Positions 47,306-55,806 of a stretch of 64,000 nucleotides of DNA are shown piece after piece; position 1 is the stretch's first letter; each line of letters opens with the position of its first letter. Source of the stretch: CBDIBC01 sp965276635 (GTDB taxonomy: Bacteria; Actinomycetota; Acidimicrobiia; Acidimicrobiales; Palsa-688); the NCBI GenBank assembly GCA_965276635.1, contig CBDIBC010000005.1:1550001-1614000 (forward strand). Reading direction: 5' to 3'. A model generated the notes under the pieces. It was not told the origin of the DNA, ran no database searches, and worked only from the letters and a program-made list of their open reading frames with translations. Made by a program: the position numbers and the translations under genes.

Positions 47306-48193
47306 TCAGGGTGCCGACCGGTCCGTCCCCGTGGACGCCGGCGTCGGCCCCTCCCACCCCTCGAGGAGGCCGTGCTCGTGGCAGAACTCCTGGGCTTCGA
47401 TGTTCTGACCGTTGAGGGCGTCGGCGTCGGGGGAGCTGGCCAGCCAGGCCACCACCTTGGCCACCACGTCCGGCGGGGCCCCGCCCGCCGCGGCGAAGCC
47501 GAACGACTCCATGTCCTGGGCGATGCGCTCGGTGGCGATGAAGCCAGGCTGCACGTTGAACGCCCGGATCCCCTGGTGACCGTGCTCGAGGGCGATGAAC
47601 CCCGCCAGGCGGTGGAAGGCGGCCTTCGACGCGCCATAGCTGATCCCCCAGCCGCCCTCGCCGGCGGGCGCCGGCGGCTCCCGCCAGGCGGCTCCGGACG
47701 TGATGTCCACCACCAGGCCGGACCCTCGATCGATCATGGCCGGCAGGAGGAGGCGGTCGAGGACGAGCGGTGCGAGCAGGTTGCCCTGCAGGTGGCGCTC
47801 GAACACCTCCACCGGCGTGTCCAGGATCCGGTCCATGTGGCCGGGGCCGATGTACCGGGCGTTGTGGACCAGCACGTCCACCTGGCCCCACCGTTCGAGG
47901 ACCCGGGTGGCGGCGGCGCCGAGGGCGGCGCGGTCGAGCAGGTCGGCCGGCAACACCATCACCGGGCTACTGAGCGCCTCGATACGCGCCGCGGTGGCCG
48001 AGAGGCTGCCGGGGAGCGGGGACGTGTCGGAGCGGCTCGTGGTCGACGAGTGCTCGCGGGCCTCGCCCTCGTTCACCGTCCTGGCCGTGATGGCCACGGC
48101 GTAGCCCCGGGCTGCGAGCTCGACCGCGATGGCCTTGCCAATGCCCCGGCTGGCGCCGGTGACGAATGCCACTGGCTGATCGGTCCGTTCCAC
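47306..48193 (-). CDS. Short-chain dehydrogenase/reductase (SDR), long-insert type
   Basis: 295 aa from GTG 48193. FVTGASRGIGKAIAVELAAR is the cofactor loop, followed by an insert HSSTTSRSDTSPLPGSLSAT of a kind seen in several actinobacterial SDRs, VHNARYIGPG, VVDITSGAAW and YGASKAAFHRLAGF with catalytic Tyr/Lys. ITARTVNEG after beta-2 suggests NADP(H). 91 bp upstream of the amidohydrolase, probably the first gene of the whole catabolic cluster. Confidence 0.88.
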   Translation of the reverse strand: MERTDQPVAFVTGASRGIGKAIAVELAARGYAVAITARTVNEGEAREHSSTTSRSDTSPLPGSLSATAARIEALSSPVMVLPADLLDRAALGAAATRVLERWGQVDVLVHNARYIGPGHMDRILDTPVEVFERHLQGNLLAPLVLDRLLLPAMIDRGSGLVVDITSGAAWREPPAPAGEGGWGISYGASKAAFHRLAGFIALEHGHQGIRAFNVQPGFIATERIAQDMESFGFAAAGGAPPDVVAKVVAWLASSPDADALNGQNIEAQEFCHEHGLLEGWEGPTPASTGTDRSAP

Positions 48194-48278
48194 GATGTCC
48201 CCCTCGTCTGGTGCCCCGATGGTTCTACCCGCCTCGACCCCGCCGGGGCCAGCCGACCCTCCGGCGGGCCGGGTCACG

Positions 48279-48965
48279 CTACGCCCACACGGCCATCGGC
48301 CGCCCGGCGTCGTCGACGGCCGGCGGGTCCGGATAGCTGCGCGCCTGGCCGGCGGCGATGCGGCGCGCCGACCAGGCCACCACGGCGGCGTCGAGGACGT
48401 CATCGGTCCCCGCTCCGCCGCCGGCGCCACCGATGTCGGGTGGGACGTGGACGCCGGCACCGTCGAGCAGCTGCCGGCGCTCCCAGAACCCGGACCACCG
48501 CTTCTTGCTGGACGTCAGCGTTCGACCGCTCAGCACCGAGAAGCTCAACTCGGGGTGCACCTCGTGGACCGGGCCCTCCACATGCCCGGCCATCCACCGG
48601 TCGACCTCCAGGATCTTGCTGGCCAGGCCATAGGCCTGGCGGCTGAGGCCCGCACCGGTCAGGCGTCGGGCGATGGCGTTGGCCTCCTCGTAGGTCGGGG
48701 CGGAGACCGCGGCACGGACCGGGGTCAGGAAGACGGTCGAGCGGCGCGACCCGAGAGCAGCGCGAGCGGCCACGTCGGCGGGGCGCGGGCCGTGGACCGA
48801 CAAGCCGATCGGCATGTCGATGCCGATGACCGAGACCGGCCCGGCGCGCTCGACCAGCTCGTCGATGGACGCCCCTGCGACCGTCCCCGTCACGCCGTCG
48901 GCATCGAGGAGCACGCCGACCCATCCAGTCGGTGTCCCGTCGACGCCGAGCGCCACTCCATTCAC
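48279..48965 (-). CDS. DUF429-family protein (predicted RNase-H-like nuclease)
   Basis: 228 aa from GTG 48965, chosen because the conserved part starts VNGVALGVDGTPTGWVGVLL; an ATG at 48998 would overlap the divergent small gene. Acidic residues GVDG, IGIDMPIGLS, EVHPELSFSVL and DDVLDAAVVAWSARR match DUF429, proposed as RNase-H-fold nucleases. No experimentally fixed function. Divergent from the 59-aa gene with only 23 bp between starts, so transcripts may be nearly leaderless. Confidence 0.82.
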   Translation of the reverse strand: MNGVALGVDGTPTGWVGVLLDADGVTGTVAGASIDELVERAGPVSVIGIDMPIGLSVHGPRPADVAARAALGSRRSTVFLTPVRAAVSAPTYEEANAIARRLTGAGLSRQAYGLASKILEVDRWMAGHVEGPVHEVHPELSFSVLSGRTLTSSKKRWSGFWERRQLLDGAGVHVPPDIGGAGGGAGTDDVLDAAVVAWSARRIAAGQARSYPDPPAVDDAGRPMAVWA

Positions 48966-48988
48966 CGCGGCGCTAGCGTCGGGTCTCG

Positions 48989-49168
48989 ATGGCAGCACCG
49001 GACCGGCATGTGGAGCGGAAGCGGGTCGCCGACCTCGAGCACGGGGAGGAGACCGCGGAGTACGGCATGGTGTCGCACCGGGAGGGCCGCAAGGTGTGGT
49101 TTGACAGCAGGATCGTGACGTTCACCTCGGACGACGACATCATCGTCGTCTACCAGCACGAGAACTGA
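48989..49168 (+). CDS. 59-aa conserved-looking small protein
   Basis: ATG 48989 to TGA 49168: MAAPDRHVERKRVADLEHGE, then TAEYGMVSHREGRKVWFDSR and IVTFTSDDDIIVVYQHEN. Compact, charged, no membrane segment; codon third positions are strongly GC-biased, as expected of a real gene. Family not recognised. Divergent from the DUF429 gene. The 250 bp that follow (49169-49418) show no gene. Confidence 0.6.
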   Translation: MAAPDRHVERKRVADLEHGEETAEYGMVSHREGRKVWFDSRIVTFTSDDDIIVVYQHEN

Positions 49169-49396
49169 CACGCCGAGGGTCGAGCGGCCAGGAGTCGTGG
49201 CGACACCGGGACAACGAACATCGGGACGGAGCCCCGCCAGGCTCCATGTCCCGTGCTGCCCCCCTCGATGCGTACCTCATGGTGCGACTCGACTGCGACG
49301 AAGTGCGGCAAGCGGACGGCGGGCGAGGTACGCCGACAGGGTAGAGAGCATCGGTGAGGTCAGCCATGGCCCGCCTGGGTGGTTTCGGGGATCCGT

Positions 49397-49410
49397 CCGG
49401 ACTAGTCCGG
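49397..49410. terminator. Short perfect palindrome after 49419-49829 gene
   Basis: CCGGACTAGTCCGG, 14 bp, nine bases past the stop of the minus-strand gene. No T-tract; actinobacterial terminators often lack one, but the stem is short. Confidence 0.35.
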
Positions 49411-49418
49411 CGGGTCGG

Positions 49419-49829
49419 TCAGCGCGGGGTGAGCCGTGGCACTCCCAGGCGCAAACCACCACCGTCATCGGGGACGATCGACGCGCTGGCGGCCAGCAAG
49501 GGGAGCCGGCCACCGGCATCGGTCCGGAAATAGAGGCCCCAACAACGACCGTGATGGGCTATCCGGGCCAAGACGACCGGGCCCTCGCCCATAGCGGCCG
49601 AGAGCCGGCGCACGGCGGGCGTGTGGCAAGCGCCCAGATGCAGCGCAGGGCGGTCGGCGAAGGTCAGCTCGGTGACGGTGATCGGGCTGTCGCCATCGGT
49701 GTGCACCGACTGGACGGCCGCGCCCAGCACCGAGCCCTGCACCGCGGCCAGGTGATGGCCCGCTGCTCGGCCCTTCCCATCCGCCAGGCCTGCCGCAACC
49801 GCCAGCGCAGCGCCCAGCGCGGCCGCCAC
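49419..49829 (-). CDS. Hypothetical protein, 136 aa
   Basis: Frame from GTG 49829: MAAALGAALAVAAGLADGKG, then VTELTFADRPALHLGACHTP and RIAHHGRCWGLYFRTDAGGR, ending LRLGVPRLTPR. The C-terminal 90 residues look like a compact beta-rich domain; the first ~20 could be a membrane or signal segment. The start is uncertain, since the frame is open upstream through a tandem repeat region and another frame (SSDDPFENLPWRPRWALRWR) is also protein-like there, so a frameshift near 49800 cannot be excluded. No family recognised. Confidence 0.5.
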   Translation of the reverse strand: MAAALGAALAVAAGLADGKGRAAGHHLAAVQGSVLGAAVQSVHTDGDSPITVTELTFADRPALHLGACHTPAVRRLSAAMGEGPVVLARIAHHGRCWGLYFRTDAGGRLPLLAASASIVPDDGGGLRLGVPRLTPR

Positions 49830-49873
49830 GGCAGGTTCTCGAAAGGGTCGTCGGACGAGGGCACGGCTTGCTC

Positions 49874-49924
49874 CTCCGCAAGTGACGGATCTCCGCAAGT
49901 GACGGATCTCCGCAAGTGACGGAT
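49874..49924. repeat. Three exact 17-bp tandem copies
   Basis: CTCCGCAAGTGACGGAT repeated three times head to tail without mismatch, upstream of the 49419-49829 gene. A 17-bp period is not a coding period. Confidence 0.95.
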
Positions 49925-50192
49925 CGCTGGCGTTAGCTTTCCACGGCGATGCCTCCTGCCCCCCCGTGTTTTCGGTCACGTCCGGACTGATGAGCGCCTC
50001 CGCCGGATTTGCGGCGCCCGGCGTCCGCGACCAGGTGGCGAATGGCCCGCCTCCGTCTGATCTGAGCCCGCCGACAGGAGGTCGGGCGCGGTTCTGCTCG
50101 GGCGCCGGTGAGGTCGGGCGCAGTTTTGGGTCGCGAGCGACCGCGATCGCGCCCGACCTCGGCCAGAGGGAGGATCTCGTGACCACGATCGC

Positions 50193-50248
50193 GCCGAACC
50201 TCCGGCGCCGAACCTCCGGCGCCGAGCCTCCGGCGCCGAACCTCCGGC
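50193..50248. repeat. Four 14-bp tandem copies in non-coding DNA
   Basis: GCCGAACCTCCGGC four times (third copy with one change), followed by a degenerate fifth. The preceding ~110 bp contain two copies of GAGGTCGGGCGC-like sequence. Together 49830-50312 (483 bp) is non-coding, low-complexity DNA between two minus-strand genes. Confidence 0.9.
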
Positions 50249-50312
50249 ATCGAACCTCCTGTCGACGACGACCGAGAGGTGACGTCCGGGCGTCACGCGG
50301 TCGTGGGCTGGG

Positions 50313-51691
50313 TCACGGATCTGCAGCCTGACCGCCGCCGAGCAGGGCGCGGGGGAGGGCCTGCCGACTGTCGAGCAGCTCGTCGAGAGCCTGGTTCAGC
50401 GCGTCCCCGGAGACGACGAGGGGAGCGATGGCCGCGGCGGGCTCGCTGGTGGCAACGAGCGCGCTCGACGCAGTAGCTCTTTGAGGAACGATGCCGTGAC
50501 ACCCTCGGTCCGGGCCACGACGGGCCCGAGGTCATCGATGGCCAAGGTCAGATCGCCTCGATACAGCTCGATCAGGCGCCGCCGCCCCTCTTCGTCGGGC
50601 AGCGGGATCTCGACCGCTTGATCCACCCGACCCGGTCGATCGGCTAGGGCCACCTCCAGGAGATCGGCGCGGTTGGTGGTGAGGATGAACGTCACGTCGA
50701 CGTCCTCCCCGAGGCCATCCATCTCGTTCAGGAGCCGGAACAGCAGGGGATTCTGCCCGGGGTGCATGCTGCGATGCTCGGCGATGAGGTCGACGTCCTC
50801 CACCACGACCGCGGCAGGCTGGAGGGCACGAGCGATGGAGCATGCCTCGCCGATCGCGGCCAGCGCCGACCCGGACAGGATGACCACGGTCACGTCCTCC
50901 ATCCGGCCCGCTGCAACCGGTCTCGGTGACGAGCGACCCCGAGGACGTGGCGTTCGATCAGCTCGAGGACCCCATCGGGGAGGACCAGTGCGCCGGCCTC
51001 AACCGCTGGTCGGTCCTCGAAGTGCAGATCGATCTGCTGGGGGCCGAAGACCTCGCTGGCGAAGGGACAGCACGTGACCACGGAACACGTTGTGCCGGGT
51101 GGTCAGCGACCGGATGTTGGCGAGCAACGAGGCCGCGCCGGCGGGGTCCTCGCACAGCACGTCCAACGAGACGGTCTGTTGGCTGTGGCCCCCCTGCTCG
51201 TTCCGGAAGAGCAGCACGGCCAGGCGACGATCGCCCTCGGTGATCAGGTAGAGCCCGGAGCGGACGCAGCTCCGCATGGCACCCCCTGGGCCGCAGGCCT
51301 CCTCGGTCATGGCCACCCCGCCCACCCGAGGGCCGAACTGCTCGCCATCGGATTGGGCCATGTCGCCGAGGGACACCAGCCGGTGGGCGAACTGGCTGAC
51401 CCCGACCAGGACGTGCGTCCTGCCCGCCTCGCCCAGCCACTGGTCCAGGGCCATCTGGAGGTTCACGTGCTCGTATCCGGGCCAACTGTCGGTCACGACC
51501 GGCAGCTGGGTCGAGCTCGGGTTGAGGTGGGCGCTCAAGAGGTCGGCAAAGGTCGGGACCTCCTGCTTGCGGGCGGCGCCGACCCCGGCGCGGATCGGGC
51601 GCCGGCCCAGGCGACCCACGTCGGCGAGCGAGGGAGGCCCGGCAGCCCCGATCGAGGGCTGCCGTGTCGGTTCGGGGTGGCTGCTGGTCAC
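50313..51691 (-). pseudogene. AAA+ ATPase with P-loop deleted and two frameshifts
   Basis: From GTG 51691 the first frame gives an N-terminal domain (FADLLSAHLNPSSTQLPVVT to TTRHNVFRGHVLS) until an extra C near 51070 shifts it. The second frame continues FASEVFGPQQIDLHFEDRPA to VARHRDRLQRAG and stops near 50890. The third frame resumes at MEDVTVVILSGSALAAIGEA with Walker B VVVEDVDLIAEH, sensor 1 FILTTNRAD and arginine finger ADRPGRVD. Between them the Walker A loop, normally ~25 residues, is absent. A final shift near 50478 leads into ATSEPAAAIAPLVVSGDALN and the true end at 50313. Three lesions and no P-loop: dead gene. Confidence 0.88.
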
Positions 51692-51729
51692 GATGCTGGT
51701 CCGGGCGGCGTGGGCGGACCCGGCCCTCC

Positions 51730-52668
51730 CTATGTGCCTGCGAGCTCGGCGACGATAGGCGCCGCCTGGTCGATCGCCGCCTCACCCTGCAACACGAAGT
51801 AGCTGGTCCCCCACCGTTGACGGGCGGCTCGGAGCTGATCGGCGACCCGTGCCGGCTCACCCACCCATGCGTAGGGGGTGTCGTCGAGGTCTCGGGGCGT
51901 GATGCCCAGCAGCTCGGCCATCCCGTCGCGACCGGATCCGTCCTCGTCGATGGTGGCTGCGAAGACCAGGATGTTCACCTCCAGCTCCCCGAACCGGCTG
52001 GCCGCCGCGTCCCGGACCCACCCCAGCTTGCGGTCCAGCGTCGTCGGGACGAGCTCATGCGCCACCGAGGCGTCGACATATCCCTTCGGGATCGCCGGAT
52101 TGATGCCCACGATGTCGGCCTGACGTGCGGCCAGGGCCAGGACCTTCTGGCCGCCGCCTCCGATCAGGATCGGGGGGTGCGGCTGTTGCACCGGCTTGGG
52201 GAGACCGTCCAGTTCGGAGATCCGGTAGTGCTCGCCGTCGAACGAGAACGGACCCGCCTTCCACAGTCCCTTGTAGACGGTGACGGCTTCGGCCAGCCGG
52301 GCTATGCGGGTCCCGACCCCGTCCTTGGTGATGCCCGATTGCTCGTAATCGGTGTTCAGCCATCCGGCGCCGATGCCGAACTCGAGGCGCCCACCGGAGA
52401 GGACGTCGAGGGTGGCCGCCTCCTTGGCCAGCACGACCGGATGCTTGTAGTCGTTGTCCCACACGAGGGCACCGACCCGCAGGGTGGTGGTGGCATCGGC
52501 GGCGGACATGAGCGCTGGAACTGGGGCGAGCTGGTCGCCGAAGTGGTCGGGCAGGAACAGCGAGGAGAACCCGAGGTCCTCGATCCTGCGGGCCAGCGCA
52601 GACCACGACGAACCGTCGACGGCGGCGTGGACCTGCACGCCGAAACGGAAGGGATGGGGATGGGGCAC
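51730..52668 (-). CDS. Luciferase-like (LLM) F420-dependent oxidoreductase
   Basis: 312 aa. RFGVQVHAAVDGSSWSALAR, IEDLGFSSLFLPDHFGDQLA, LDVLSGGRLEFGIGAGWLNT, HYRISELDGLPKPVQQPHPP and ILIGGGGQKVLALAARQADI are the TIM-barrel core of TIGR03621-like F420-dependent enzymes common in actinomycetes. Only ~30 % related by eye to the 36457-37347 enzyme, so a different subgroup. Ten bp downstream of the FMN reductase gene, likely co-transcribed. Confidence 0.9.
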   Translation of the reverse strand: MPHPHPFRFGVQVHAAVDGSSWSALARRIEDLGFSSLFLPDHFGDQLAPVPALMSAADATTTLRVGALVWDNDYKHPVVLAKEAATLDVLSGGRLEFGIGAGWLNTDYEQSGITKDGVGTRIARLAEAVTVYKGLWKAGPFSFDGEHYRISELDGLPKPVQQPHPPILIGGGGQKVLALAARQADIVGINPAIPKGYVDASVAHELVPTTLDRKLGWVRDAAASRFGELEVNILVFAATIDEDGSGRDGMAELLGITPRDLDDTPYAWVGEPARVADQLRAARQRWGTSYFVLQGEAAIDQAAPIVAELAGT

Positions 52669-52678
52669 GGCGGCCAGC

Positions 52679-53218
52679 CTACGGGTCGCTCAGCATCCCG
52701 AGCGCGTCGACGATGCAGGCACGGACGGCCGCATCGGCGACGAGTCCGTCGGGGTCGATCATGGTTGCGGTGACCGGGACGTGCACGCACGCACGCTCGA
52801 CGATCGTGGCGTGGGCGTAGCCGAGCACCTGGCGCAGCTGCTCGTGGGCCTGGGCCGCGCCGCGTGGCGCGGCGTTGATCCACGCCACCGGCTTCTCGTA
52901 GATGGAGCCGGGTCGGTCGTCGCCGATGGTCCAGTCCAGGAGGTTCTTGAAGGTCCCTGGGAGGGCTCCCGCATACTCCGGGACCGAGAACACCACGGCA
53001 TGCGCCGACCTGATCTGCTCACGCAGATCGGCTACCCCGGCCGGGACGGGGTCGGCATCGTCGTCGGGGTTGAAGTGGGGGAGCATCCCCGCTCCCTCGT
53101 AGATGTCGGTCTCTACCCCCTCGGGTGCGACGGCGCTCGCGGTGCGGAGCACGGCCAGGTTCGTCGAGGCGCGGCGGAGGCTCCCAGGGACGAGCAGGAT
53201 CGGGCAGCGGGTTGGCAT
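52679..53218 (-). CDS. NADPH-dependent FMN reductase-family flavoprotein
   Basis: 179 aa flavodoxin-like fold. ILLVPGSLRRASTNLAVLRT holds the FMN phosphate loop (GSLRRxSxN), SAHAVVFSVPEYAGALPGTF with PEYAG and KNLLDWTIGD are signatures of the FMN_red family (azoreductase, ChrR, ArsH relatives). Could supply reduced flavin or act as a quinone reductase. Followed in the same direction by the LLM gene. Confidence 0.9.
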   Translation of the reverse strand: MPTRCPILLVPGSLRRASTNLAVLRTASAVAPEGVETDIYEGAGMLPHFNPDDDADPVPAGVADLREQIRSAHAVVFSVPEYAGALPGTFKNLLDWTIGDDRPGSIYEKPVAWINAAPRGAAQAHEQLRQVLGYAHATIVERACVHVPVTATMIDPDGLVADAAVRACIVDALGMLSDP

Positions 53219-53266
53219 GATCCCTGCAACCGCGGTGGGCGTCGCCGCCTTCCCTCGCCCGGTCGC

Positions 53267-53298
53267 CGCTCCATCGCTCCCGCGGGAGCGATGGAGCG
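53267..53298. terminator. Perfect 32-bp palindrome between glyA and FMN reductase
   Basis: 16-bp arms CGCTCCATCGCTCCCG and CGGGAGCGATGGAGCG with no mismatch. It follows the glyA stop by 44 bp on the minus strand. No T-tract on either side; the very stable stem most likely ends glyA transcription, though an operator role is possible. Confidence 0.6.
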
Positions 53299-53341
53299 AC
53301 CCTCCGCGGTGTGATGATCCCGGTTGCCGCCGGTCGGGTGA

Positions 53342-54793
53342 TCAGTCGAGCGTGATGGTGGGGTACAGCGGGTGGGCGGCGAGGAGGTCCCGGGCGCGGC
53401 TGCGGGCGGCGTTGGTGACCGCGGCCGGGATGGTGTAGCCCGCCCGGGAGGCGGCGCCCGTGCGACTGGAGGTGGGCGCCGTGCCGGCGAGGACGCTGGT
53501 GATCAGATCGGCGATCTCGTCCATCTCGGCGCCGCCCATCCCGAGCGTGGTGAGGGCCGGGGTGCCGAGGCGGATGCCGGAGGTGTACCAGGGTCCGTGG
53601 GGGTCGGCGGGGACACTGTTGCGGTTGGTGACGATCCCGGCGTCGAGGAGAGCCGACTCGCCCTGGCGGCCGGTGATCCCGTACGGGCGGGTGTCCATGA
53701 GCACGAGGTGGTTGTCGGTGCCCCCGGTGACCAACGTCGCGCCCCGGCGGTGCAGTCCCTCGGCGAGGGCGGAGGCGTTGTCGACGATCCGTTGCGCGTA
53801 GCGGGCGAAATCCGGTCGCGCCGCTTCGGCCAACGCCACTGCTTTGGCCGCCATGATGTTGGGGAGCGGTCCGCCGAGCACCATCGGGCAGCCACGGTCG
53901 ACATGCTCCGCGAGCGTACGGTCGCACAGCACCAGTCCTCCGCGCGGCCCTCGCAACGACTTGTGGGTGGTGGAGGTGACGATGTGGGCGTGAGCGACCG
54001 GATCGAGGTCGCCGGTGAGGACCCGGCCAGCGACGAGGCCGGCGAAGTGGGCCATGTCCACCATGAGCGTGGCGCCGACCTCGTCGGCAACCTGGCGCAT
54101 GACGGCGAAGTTCACCAGGCGGGGATACGCCGAGTACCCGGCGACGATAACGAGCGGACGGAACGCGTGGGCCAGTCGGCGCACCTCGTGGTAATCGAGC
54201 AGGCCGGTCTCGGGATCGGTCCCGTAGCTGCGCTGGTCGAACATCTTCCCCGAGATGTTGCGCCGGAAGCCGTGGGTGAGGTGGCCGCCGGCGTCGAGGG
54301 ACATGCCGATCATGCGCTGATCGCCCAGGGCGTGGCGGAGGCGGTCCCACGCCGCGTCGTCCAGGTCGTCGACGCTGCCGACGTGGGCGGCGGCGAGCGT
54401 GGGAGCCTCGACCCGTTGGGCGAGGATGGCCCAGAAGGCCACCAGGTTGGCGTCGATCCCCGAGTGCGGCTGCACATAGGCGTGGTCGGCACCGAACACG
54501 GCCAGGGCGTGGTCAACGGCGAGCTGTTCGATGGTGTCGACGTTCCGGCATCCAGCGTACATCCGCCGGCCGATCGTCCCTTCTGCGTACTTGTCGCTGA
54601 ACCAGTTGCCCATGGCCAGGAGCACCGCCGGGGACGCGTAGTTCTCGCTGGCGATCAGCTTCAGTGCGCCGCGCTGGTCGGTCAGCTCGGCCCGGATGGC
54701 GGCGGCCACGGCCGGTTCGACCGCGCCGACGATGTCGAGGCCGGCGCGGAACACGTCGGGTGCCGGCAGGGCTTGGGGTGTGGACGTAGACAT
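53342..54793 (-). CDS. glyA: Serine hydroxymethyltransferase
   Basis: 483 aa, PLP enzyme converting serine and tetrahydrofolate to glycine and methylene-[43 protein letters not shown], the PLP lysine in [20 protein letters not shown], and [16 protein letters not shown] [17 protein letters not shown] near the C-terminus. It belongs to the long GlyA variant (about 480 aa) seen in many actinomycetes, not the 417-aa type. AGGAGG lies four bases before ATG. A ZTP riboswitch precedes it. Confidence 0.95.
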   Translation of the reverse strand: MSTSTPQALPAPDVFRAGLDIVGAVEPAVAAAIRAELTDQRGALKLIASENYASPAVLLAMGNWFSDKYAEGTIGRRMYAGCRNVDTIEQLAVDHALAVFGADHAYVQPHSGIDANLVAFWAILAQRVEAPTLAAAHVGSVDDLDDAAWDRLRHALGDQRMIGMSLDAGGHLTHGFRRNISGKMFDQRSYGTDPETGLLDYHEVRRLAHAFRPLVIVAGYSAYPRLVNFAVMRQVADEVGATLMVDMAHFAGLVAGRVLTGDLDPVAHAHIVTSTTHKSLRGPRGGLVLCDRTLAEHVDRGCPMVLGGPLPNIMAAKAVALAEAARPDFARYAQRIVDNASALAEGLHRRGATLVTGGTDNHLVLMDTRPYGITGRQGESALLDAGIVTNRNSVPADPHGPWYTSGIRLGTPALTTLGMGGAEMDEIADLITSVLAGTAPTSSRTGAASRAGYTIPAAVTNAARSRARDLLAAHPLYPTITLD

Positions 54794-54814
54794 CGGGCCT
54801 CCTGGTCGTCGCGA

Positions 54815-54898
54815 TCACGCCCAGGCGCACGGCTCACGTCACACGACGAGGTCGCTCCACGGTGGTGCACCACCCGAACGCCAGTAACGACCCGTGAA
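54815..54898 (-). promoter_or_regulatory. ZTP (pfl) riboswitch controlling glyA
   Basis: Minus strand shows the two conserved blocks of the pfl motif: GGGTCGTTACTGGCG at the 5' side, then GGTGG, CCACCGTGGAGCGACC, and the 3' conserved GTGCGCCTGGGCG, about 20 bases before AGGAGG of glyA. ZTP riboswitches sense ZMP/ZTP, the signal of 10-formyl-THF shortage, and turn on folate one-carbon genes, of which glyA is a standard target. CCTGG in the conserved block can pair with CCAGG of the ribosome site, so control of translation is plausible (inference). Confidence 0.92.
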
Positions 54899-54949
54899 CA
54901 CGCTAGCCGCCGGCGTCGCGATGATCGGCTGACGAACACTGGCCTACTT

Positions 54950-55240
54950 GGTGTGAAGTGACCGAGTAACCGAGCCGTCCAGCTCCTCGCGGGAGGCGCC
55001 GGACACCGGCGAGGTGGTCTATGCACACGTCGGCGGCCACGAGCAGCTCAGCCACGCCGGTCCCACTCGGAGAGCGGTGCCACCGACTTGCTATACCCGG
55101 TGTGGTCCCGAAGGTCATGTCCAGGTCGTCCTTTTCCGTCAGCAGCGAGTCGACTGCCTCACGGATGAGCTGGGACATTGGCACGCCCTGCCGTCGGGCG
55201 CGCTCGGCCAAGCGGGCCCGCTGTTTCCCAAAAAAAAGAT
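54950..55240 (-). pseudogene. Truncated and fused vapBC remnant
   Basis: Reads QRARLAERARRQGVPMSQLI, DDLDMTFGTTPGIASRWHRS and, in the same frame, GVAELLVAADVCIDHLAGVR then RLPRGAGRLGYSV before homology ends. It matches the intact VapB and VapC encoded at 60225-60783, but the VapB N-terminus is lost at a run of eight A/T (about 55231-55238), a one-base deletion fuses VapB to VapC, and VapC is cut after ~40 residues. A decayed copy of the intact locus. Confidence 0.88.
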
Positions 55241-55245
55241 GATCT

Positions 55246-55806
55246 CTAGGCGGACGGCGGGGTGCTGACGTGGAAGGTCGCTGTCTGTCCGGACGCCGCC
55301 ACGGTGACGGTGAAGCGCCGCCCCGGCGGCATGGTGACGTTGTTGCCGTAGTGAAGGTCAGCCTGCCCTGAGGTGGTGCCCTGCATCACCGCGCTGGGCA
55401 CGTGATCGGTCATGTTGCTCGCGGAGTTGTCGACCAGGGTGATGGCGGGCGCAAGGTTGGTCTCGACCTGCCCGCTGCTGCGACTGCAGATGTGGACCTC
55501 GAGGTGGCGAACGCTGGCCGAGTTGGCCATGTTCGCCATGCCGCCCATGTCGGTCATCTGGCCGCGCAGCATCACCTCGCCGTCGTTGGGATGCTGGGCC
55601 TTCGCCTGGGCCTGGGTGTACATCCTCTCGCGAGACCCGATGTCGAGGACCATCTTGTAGCTCGACGTGTCCACGGTCTGGGTGATCGGCCCCGACGGGG
55701 TGCACGACCCGGGGCCCGACGCTGACTTGGTGGTGCTCGAACTGCCACAGGCGGCCAGTCCAAGCACGGTCACGACGATAATGACCACGAGCAACATTCG
55801 ACGCAT
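55246..55806 (-). CDS. Secreted lipoprotein, unknown function
   Basis: 186 aa from ATG 55806 (an ATG nine codons earlier also fits). Signal peptide MLLVVIIVVTVLGLAACGSS with lipobox Cys. The mature part has DIGSRERMYTQAQAKAQHPN, GEVMLRGQMTDMGGMANMAN (Met-rich, reminiscent of metal-binding) and RHLEVHICSRSSGQVETNLA, ending FTVTVAASGQTATFHVST. Similar domain order is seen in lipoproteins described as iron transporter/DUF4382-like, but I cannot name it. The Met/His content makes extracytoplasmic copper or iron binding a reasonable guess. Confidence 0.65.
   Translation of the reverse strand: MRRMLLVVIIVVTVLGLAACGSSSTTKSASGPGSCTPSGPITQTVDTSSYKMVLDIGSRERMYTQAQAKAQHPNDGEVMLRGQMTDMGGMANMANSASVRHLEVHICSRSSGQVETNLAPAITLVDNSASNMTDHVPSAVMQGTTSGQADLHYGNNVTMPPGRRFTVTVAASGQTATFHVSTPPSA

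Noticed and set aside
49140..49367. 75-codon minus frame MADLTDALYPVG
   Set aside because: Ser/Arg-rich, no ribosome site, overlaps the 59-aa gene; no independent support.
49874..50248. Short tandem repeats as a CRISPR array
   Set aside because: Units are head to tail with no spacers, and no cas gene is near.
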